NCBI GenBank assembly: GCA_947644715.1
Contig: CANSAP010000003.1
Location: 62,001 to 126,000 of the forward strand
DNA length: 64,000 nt
Direction of reading: 5' to 3'
Origin: an uncultured Bacteroidales bacterium
Lineage (GTDB): Bacteria > Bacteroidota > Bacteroidia > Bacteroidales > Muribaculaceae
Part shown: piece after piece, positions 59,886-64,000 of the stretch
How the letters are laid out: each line of letters starts with the position of its first letter
Numbering within the stretch: the first letter of the stretch is position 1
The notes under the pieces: generated by a model
Told to the model about the DNA's origin: nothing
Seen by the model: only the letters and a program-made list of their open reading frames with translations
Databases searched by the model: none
Made by a program: the position numbers and the translations under genes

Positions 59886-60434
59886 TTATTTCAACTCAGG
59901 AATAAACTTGAAGTCAAGGATTGTTTGCGTGCCTTTGTTAATGAGCTTTTGGAGTTCATAGGCTGAAACATTGCCTGCGGTTATTTTATTTGAGCCCCTG
60001 CTGCCATAATCAGGCAACGTCTCCCCTTTGGCGTTCTTACCCGTGACGATGCATTGCACATCCATAGTCACATCATAAAGCTTTTCCGGGTCGATGGCCG
60101 GAGCATCCTTTTTGGGAGTGGCCTCTACCAGGCAGATGATGGGATTGGGGGCAGCAGCCAACGGAAATGTAAAAGTGCCCTTTGCATTGGAAGTAAGCAT
60201 CAGCGACTGAGTACCCGTATCGGTGGTAAGTGTTACTTTGATATCGAAATAGTCGTACCAAGCCTGGCCGAACTTAAGATAGTCAAAGACTTCAACCGTA
60301 GCAACGATATTATCGTTGTTTACAGGGGCATCCGGTTCATCATCATTTCCGCATGAAGTCAAAGCAACTGCCGGAAGGAGGAGCAGAAGGAATGTGAGTA
60401 CACTCCAAGTGTTTTTGAAAATATTCTTTGTCAT
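59886..60434 (-). CDS. Lipoprotein of unknown function (182 aa)
   Basis: 182 aa, lipobox VALTSC followed by GNDDEPD, typical of surface-exposed Bacteroidales lipoproteins. The mature part is a beta-sandwich-like chain: IVATVEVFDYLKFGQAWYDY, IKVTLTTDTGTQSLMLTS, IICLVEATPKKDAP and a C-terminal TILDFKFIPELK. No family recognised. It is the second gene of the operon, 69 bp after the 45-aa peptide gene and 36 bp before the 128-aa lipoprotein gene. Confidence 0.77.
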   Translation of the reverse strand: MTKNIFKNTWSVLTFLLLLLPAVALTSCGNDDEPDAPVNNDNIVATVEVFDYLKFGQAWYDYFDIKVTLTTDTGTQSLMLTSNAKGTFTFPLAAAPNPIICLVEATPKKDAPAIDPEKLYDVTMDVQCIVTGKNAKGETLPDYGSRGSNKITAGNVSAYELQKLINKGTQTILDFKFIPELK

Positions 60435-60503
60435 AATTCCAAAGTGTTTATAACATATCCATCATATAAGTGACTCTTCTATCGCGACACTTATGCCCTT
60501 GAG

Positions 60504-60641
60504 TCAAGCTAAAACGTTGGCAAGTTTCAGCAGGCTAAATATCATGACTATTCCAAGAATGCAAGCGATAATCAATGCTATGCCGGAGAGAACCGGCAAG
60601 CCTGCTTTTACTTTGTCGATGAATGATTCCTTTTCAAGCAT
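60504..60641 (-). CDS. 45-aa single-pass membrane peptide, first gene of the fimbrial operon
   Basis: 45 aa: MLEKESFIDKVKAGLPVLSG followed by one membrane helix (IALIIACILGIVMIFSLLKL) and ANVLA. Charged N-terminus, hydrophobic C-terminus. It lies between the operon promoter and the first lipoprotein gene, in the same direction. No family recognised. It could be a regulatory or assembly micropeptide or a leader peptide; coding is supported by the clean helix pattern and by its place, not by homology. Confidence 0.6.
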   Translation of the reverse strand: MLEKESFIDKVKAGLPVLSGIALIIACILGIVMIFSLLKLANVLA

Positions 60642-60662
60642 AGGCGTTCGGTTTAGGGAGTG

Positions 60663-60677
60663 AAGTCATCTTGACTC
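60663..60677. repeat. Solo dyad in the leader of the fimbrial operon
   Basis: AAGTCATCTTGACTC differs from the MITE end in one base. It is located between the operon's -7 box (60698-60705) and the 45-aa gene, thus in the 5' leader. Unlike the other solo copies, the flanks (GAGTG/CGGTC) do not match. Confidence 0.65.
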
Positions 60678-60697
60678 CGGTCTGTCAATTCACGCTG

Positions 60698-60727
60698 CAA
60701 AATTAGTAATGAAACGAGATGTGCACA
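60698..60727 (-). promoter_or_regulatory. Promoter of the fimbrial operon
   Basis: Minus strand TTG (60727-60725), 19-nt spacer, TAATTTTG (60705-60698). No equally good promoter was seen further down the operon, so it may drive 46945-60641. Confidence 0.72.
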
Positions 60728-60744
60728 AGAAATCACACTTCGGG

Positions 60745-60820
60745 TTTGTACTCTCTCCGGTAAAAACCTCCCGGAACCGGAGTACAAATGCTGAAAAATT
60801 TGTACTCTCGCGTGTACTCT
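60745..60820. promoter_or_regulatory. Cluster of TGTACTCT repeats between operon and regulator
   Basis: TTTGTACTCTC occurs at 60745-60755 and 60799-60809, TGTACTCT again at 60813-60820, and an inverted AGTACAAA at 60781-60788. The first and inverted copies also pair as CTCCGGT/ACCGGAG-like arms. They sit just upstream of the operon's -33 box and 94-170 bp before the regulator -7 box, as expected of activator sites for the divergent AraC-type regulator. Confidence 0.65.
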
Positions 60821-60913
60821 TTTTGATTATAAACTGATAATGAGCCACATACAACCGAAGCTCTAATCTCCACCTATTCCTGATTTCATAGCTTTTGAAT
60901 GCAGTTTTTTTGT

Positions 60914-60921
60914 TAATTTTG
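60914..60921 (+). promoter_or_regulatory. -7 box of the regulator gene; probable leaderless transcript
   Basis: TAATTTTG is followed by only four bases before the ATG at 60926. The expected transcription start falls at or within a base or two of the start codon. TTTG at 60894-60897 is closer than usual (16 nt). Confidence 0.6.
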
Positions 60922-60925
60922 CAGT

Positions 60926-62596
60926 ATGAAATATCGCTGTATCTTACCTCTGCTACTCTCTCTAACGTTTATATTGAATGGCTATGCAGCCACTTCCGGC
61001 AACACGGATTTGGCTCAGACGCTACGCGCCAAAATCGTCGATTCCCCGGATTCTGTTATTGCTGAGTTGGATAAGATTGAGGCACAGAAGCGTCCCGGGC
61101 TTCCGGCCTACCAAATCAATCTGCTGCGTGGCATTGCTTACAACGAAAAGCGTATGTTCTCCCTGGTCGAGCGGTATGCCCGGAAGGCACTCGCTTCCGA
61201 CTCAATATCAACACACCCGCAGGAGTATCTTAATGCGCTGACTCTTCTGGCTGTTGCTCAATCATACTTTGGGGACTACCAAGGCAGCATCGACACCTCC
61301 ATCAAGGGTATGGAATTGGCACGTAAGGAGGGTAACAAAGCAGCCGAATACAATATCCTCACTACAATGGCGAAAACTTCGTTCACAATGGGAAATCGGA
61401 AACAGGGATATGAGTATCTTGACCAAATAATTTCGGAAGGCTCAAAATCTACTGATGCCCGGGTGCTTGCCAATGTATCTGCCGCCTACGGGGTTAAGAT
61501 AGTGGAATTATATGCCGATGACAAATTTGCCGAAGGCCTTTCTCAGGGGAGGAAACGTCTTGCGCTGATTGATGAAATAGAGAAGGTTGGGGGTAGTCCC
61601 GCAGGCTTTACCGATCAACAACGCGCCTACGCTTATGCCCGGATAGCATCATGCGCAGAACGCCTCGGCATGAAGGCAGACGCCGCCCGGGCCTACAACG
61701 ATTTCATGGCCACTGATTATGCGAAGAATCCTGTCGGCCGAATCTACATTATGGACTATCTTCTTGACTCCGGACAATGGGGAAAAGTGCTTGAGTTCAC
61801 GGCGCCGCTATATCCCATGTTTGAGGGTGCCGACACAATAAACGGCGACTATCATAGCCTCCTTATTTCAGATGGACGTGCGCAGGCCGGACTTGGAAAC
61901 TATCGGGAGGGCTACGGATTGATTCAGCGTGCTGCGGCAATACAGGATTCTCTTTACATGAGAGAAAAAACTACCAGAGCACAGGAATTGGCCTCCGTGT
62001 TCGCCCTTAACGAGAAGGAGCTCTCGCTCGTCAACGAGAAAGCAAAATCTCAACGCAAGCATTTGTTACTGATAGCTGCAAGCGGTATCGCAGTTCTTAT
62101 TCTCATTATCCTTCTGTTGGTTTGGAGAGCATACCGTATTTCGGTCAAGCAACAACGCATCGCGGCTAAACGCATTGATGAACTTAGTGCACAACGGCCT
62201 CTTGATGTGGATGCCACACCGGAGAACCAAAAAGATTACGCCCTATTCGCAGAGATGCAGTCAAAGATAATCAGCGAGGCTCTTTTCAAATCGCCTGAAT
62301 TCAATCGTGACAGCATAGCTGAGGCAACCGGATTAAGCTGGGCAAAAGTTTCGCAATTAATCGGCCAATTCACGAGTCTTTCTCCCAATGAATATATCTC
62401 AAAACTGCGAGTGGAATACTCCGTTAAAATGATTAAGGAGCATCCGGAGTGGACAATCGACGCAATTGCAGAGAGCTGCGGCTACGTGCGCAGGGCAACA
62501 TATTACAGCCACTTCAATAAATTCTTTGGAATCTCTCCGGCGCAATACCGTAAAGAAAAAAGCAAAGCAGAATCGCAGAACGAAGAGACAGCATAG
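60926..62596 (+). CDS. TPR-transmembrane-AraC regulator, probable controller of the fimbrial operon
   Basis: 556 aa. Signal-like N-terminus (1-21), periplasmic helical TPR-like region (about 28-350), one membrane helix (about 379-401), then a cytoplasmic linker and AraC-type HTH (about 455-545) with GLSWAKVSQLIGQFTSLSPN and CGYVRRATYYSHFNKFFGIS, PAQYRKEK. It has no kinase or receiver domain, so a periplasmic signal would pass to a membrane-tethered DNA-binding domain. It is divergent from the fimbrial operon. The signal is unknown. Confidence 0.87.
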   Translation: MKYRCILPLLLSLTFILNGYAATSGNTDLAQTLRAKIVDSPDSVIAELDKIEAQKRPGLPAYQINLLRGIAYNEKRMFSLVERYARKALASDSISTHPQEYLNALTLLAVAQSYFGDYQGSIDTSIKGMELARKEGNKAAEYNILTTMAKTSFTMGNRKQGYEYLDQIISEGSKSTDARVLANVSAAYGVKIVELYADDKFAEGLSQGRKRLALIDEIEKVGGSPAGFTDQQRAYAYARIASCAERLGMKADAARAYNDFMATDYAKNPVGRIYIMDYLLDSGQWGKVLEFTAPLYPMFEGADTINGDYHSLLISDGRAQAGLGNYREGYGLIQRAAAIQDSLYMREKTTRAQELASVFALNEKELSLVNEKAKSQRKHLLLIAASGIAVLILIILLLVWRAYRISVKQQRIAAKRIDELSAQRPLDVDATPENQKDYALFAEMQSKIISEALFKSPEFNRDSIAEATGLSWAKVSQLIGQFTSLSPNEYISKLRVEYSVKMIKEHPEWTIDAIAESCGYVRRATYYSHFNKFFGISPAQYRKEKSKAESQNEETA

Positions 62597-62677
62597 TCAG
62601 ACACACTCGTAGCCCAACTGCCGGTCTATTCTAAGTTCGCGGTATCTCCATACTAATTTCCCTAATTCAGATGTCAT

Positions 62678-62955
62678 GAGGGTGTGTCAAAAGAGGCAGC
62701 CCCGGCGTGGCTGGCCAATCCATTGACACACAACAATATAGGGCAGCCCTTCCGGGGCTGGGTTGTCGCTACATGCATACCGGGGGGGCTGAAGCCCCCC
62801 GGCTAACAAGGGATAGGCGCTCCGCGCCATGCAGCGTCGGGTTCACGTTTTGACACACCATGCAACGTCGGGCTCGCATTTTAGCGCGCCATGCAGCGTC
62901 GGGTTCACATTTTGACACGCCATGCAGCGTCGGGTTCTCGTTTTAACACACCCTC
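62678..62955. repeat. MITE-like repeat, 278 bp, with GAGGGTGTGTCAAAA-type ends
   Basis: GAGGGTGTGTCAAAA (62678-62692) and TTTTAACACACCCTC (62941-62955) are inverted with 14 of 15 matching; the flanking AT/AT extends the match. Internal modules (CAGCCCTTCCGGGGCTG, GGGGGGCTGAAGCCCCCC, GGCGCTCCGCGCCATG) are those of the 46146-46910 cluster. It has no ORF. The right end carries four tandem 31-bp units. Confidence 0.78.
62827..62950. repeat. Four tandem 31-bp repeats
   Basis: Units start at 62827, 62858, 62889 and 62920. Each begins CCATGCAGCGTCGGGTTC or a close variant, and ends in a TTTTGACAC[AG]-like stretch. Unit 2 is the most diverged. The unit equals the terminal module of the repeat family (the end of 46146-46410 inverted), so the element's end has been amplified. 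Confidence 0.88.
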
Positions 62956-63034
62956 ATCACTACTTGATGCCTGACTTTCTTCTTTGGGTTTGGCCGGTTA
63001 TCTGTGCGGAAGCCCGATGGGCTTGGCTCGCCAA

Positions 63035-63598
63035 TTATTTTTCTATCCATTCTTTGATTTGGTCGGCACCGGCCGGAAGTCGGAGGCCGGTGTGCCATTT
63101 GAGGTCAGGATAACCTTTCTGCAAAGTTGCGTCAGCTTCTGACATCGGACTTTCGTAAGATGTGCAGAAGGGATACAGTTCCTTGCCCCTCAAATCAGTG
63201 TTATCAAGGAAGGTGCGGATTACAGCCGGCTCTTCGTGCCACCATATAGGGAAACCGATAAACACAGTGTCATATTGGCTGAAATCCACATCCAATGGTT
63301 GGATTGCGGGACGCAGTGTTTGGTTCAGATGCTCCTGTGTGCAACGTGATTGTTCGTTTACCCAATCTACATCTTCAGCACTGTATGGTTCTGCCGGAAG
63401 TATTCTAACAATCGGCGAGCCGGTCACTTCCGCCAATTTCTTGGCTGCCAGCTCGGTATTAGCTGTATGGGTGAAATATACAATTATTGATTTCATATCT
63501 TTCCCGGTGTTTGCGGTCGGTTCGGTCGCTGAAAGGTTGAAACTGAACAACAGAGCGGCTATCGCCATGACCGAGTTTATTATGGTTTTTATCTTCAT
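63035..63598 (-). CDS. Exported flavodoxin-like protein
   Basis: 187 aa. A signal peptide (TIINSVMAIAALLFSFNLSA) precedes a flavodoxin domain. FMN-binding elements: IVYFTHTANTELAAKKLAE (phosphate loop, with T/S-x-T-x-N-T form), FIGFPIWWHEEPAVIRTFL and FCTSYESPMSEAD. Export of a flavodoxin is unusual but recurrent in Bacteroidales next to aldo/keto reductases. It lies 23 bp after the AKR gene and is probably co-transcribed. Confidence 0.85.
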   Translation of the reverse strand: MKIKTIINSVMAIAALLFSFNLSATEPTANTGKDMKSIIVYFTHTANTELAAKKLAEVTGSPIVRILPAEPYSAEDVDWVNEQSRCTQEHLNQTLRPAIQPLDVDFSQYDTVFIGFPIWWHEEPAVIRTFLDNTDLRGKELYPFCTSYESPMSEADATLQKGYPDLKWHTGLRLPAGADQIKEWIEK

Positions 63599-63621
63599 AT
63601 TCTGATATTCAAATATGCATA

Positions 63622-64000
63622 TTACTTCCAGCCCATGAACATCTTGACTACTTCCGGAGAATGGTGGTCGAAGAAGAGGCTCGACCGTGTGTCAAGAGCT
63701 GCAATAGCCACCATATCTTCCTGCGACAGTTCAAAGTCGAGAATATCGAGGTTCTGCTCCATTCGGTCAACATGAACTGACTTCGGGATAATAATCACAT
63801 CCCGCTGCAAGAGCCAGCGCAGCGCAATCTGGGCGATGGTCTTGCCATGTTTCTTTGCTATTACGGCAAGCAATGAATTGGAGAATAATCCATTACGCCC
63901 CTCGGCCAGCGGTGCCCACGCCATCATGTGGGTGCCATATTCTTTCATGTATTCCTGAGCCTCAATCTGCTGGTCGAACACATGGGTTTCAACCTGATTG
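63622..64000 (-). CDS. Aldo/keto reductase, partial (5' end outside window)
   Basis: The frame is open to the right edge (126 codons seen; NQVETHVFDQQIEAQEYMKE at the edge), so the N-terminus with the catalytic Asp/Tyr/Lys is missing. Visible AKR signatures: AWAPLAEGRNGLFSN, IALRWLLQRDVIIIPKSVH and the NADPH-site-like RMEQNLDILDFELSQEDM. It reduces carbonyls with NADPH. It runs toward the flavodoxin gene on the same strand, suggesting a small redox operon. Confidence 0.9.
   Translation of the reverse strand, partial: NQVETHVFDQQIEAQEYMKEYGTHMMAWAPLAEGRNGLFSNSLLAVIAKKHGKTIAQIALRWLLQRDVIIIPKSVHVDRMEQNLDILDFELSQEDMVAIAALDTRSSLFFDHHSPEVVKMFMGWK

Larger units (their letters stand above)
62597..63034. 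other. Repeat-filled intergenic region
   Basis: A 438-bp gap between the regulator and the flavodoxin gene. The repeat element 62678-62955 occupies most of it. No gene was seen in the rest. Confidence 0.7.

Noticed and set aside
60698-60921. Invertible promoter between the fimbrial operon and its regulator
   Set aside because: Many Bacteroidales surface loci use invertible promoters. I found only short TGTACTCT repeats here, no matched pair of recombinase-type inverted repeats around the promoter, and no invertase gene nearby.
62827-62950. CRISPR array
   Set aside because: Four 31-bp units are directly adjacent with no spacers between them and no cas genes in the window.
1-64000. tRNA or rRNA genes
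   Set aside because: No cloverleaf T-arm pattern or rRNA stretch was noticed in the intergenic regions; a dedicated scan was not possible.

Overview
This window looks like a chromosomal segment of a Bacteroidales bacterium, most likely a gut Muribaculaceae-type organism. The evidence is repeated Bacteroidetes-type promoter boxes (TAnnTTTG about 19-20 nt downstream of TTTG/TTG), many SPII lipoproteins with C-[SN]-x-[DE] tails, FimA/Mfa1-type fimbrillins, DUF4249, DUF4292, DUF6089, DUF6242 and DUF3575 families, and a moderately high GC content. The genus call is inference; no rRNA lies in the window.

Layout. 1-1368 (minus): end of a dTDP-amino-sugar locus (aminotransferase cut by the window edge, 3,4-ketoisomerase). 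1455-3017 (minus): hpf, xerC-type recombinase, rpsU. 3397-6800 (plus): pyrE, an SRPBCC protein, a Rieske-like four-cysteine lipoprotein, a LysE exporter and an exported unknown. 6885-15159 (plus): dut, TPR protein, DUF4292 lipoprotein, EnvC-like factor, acetyltransferase-like protein, flippase and lipid kinase. 15206-15406: a 191-bp MITE in the purT leader, then purT-ribD. 17860-24730: DUF6242, DUF6089, uppS, bamA and two ompH genes, an envelope assembly block.

24870-34080 lies between ompH and murI, genes I would expect to be neighbours. It holds a metallophosphoesterase, a translationally coupled HAD/UbiA pair, and an AT-richer stretch with a BspA-like leucine-rich protein, a beta-helix protein, an SGNH hydrolase and a CotH-type protein. 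34203-45266 holds murI, small genes, a GT10 fucosyltransferase, a 55-aa dicluster ferredoxin, two Bcr/CflA-type exporters, an AraC regulator coupled to a cysteine-less thioredoxin-fold lipoprotein, and a TonB receptor/DUF4249 pair, followed by a CPBP protease whose end runs into a repeat cluster.

46945-60641 (minus) is the most striking locus: about 13.7 kb with one likely promoter at 60698-60727. It encodes a 45-aa membrane peptide, two small lipoproteins, a DUF3089 alpha/beta-hydrolase lipoprotein, a DUF3575 protein, a FimB/Mfa2-type subunit and seven fimbrillin-like lipoproteins. Three of the fimbrillins carry a FISUMP-like C-terminal domain, one a beta-helix-like C-terminal domain, and one retains only a frameshifted relic. 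A divergent TPR-membrane-AraC regulator (60926) faces the operon across a region with four TGTACTCT-type repeats. Repeat elements with ends like AGGGTGTGTCAAAA flank this locus. 63035-64000 holds an exported flavodoxin and a partial aldo/keto reductase.
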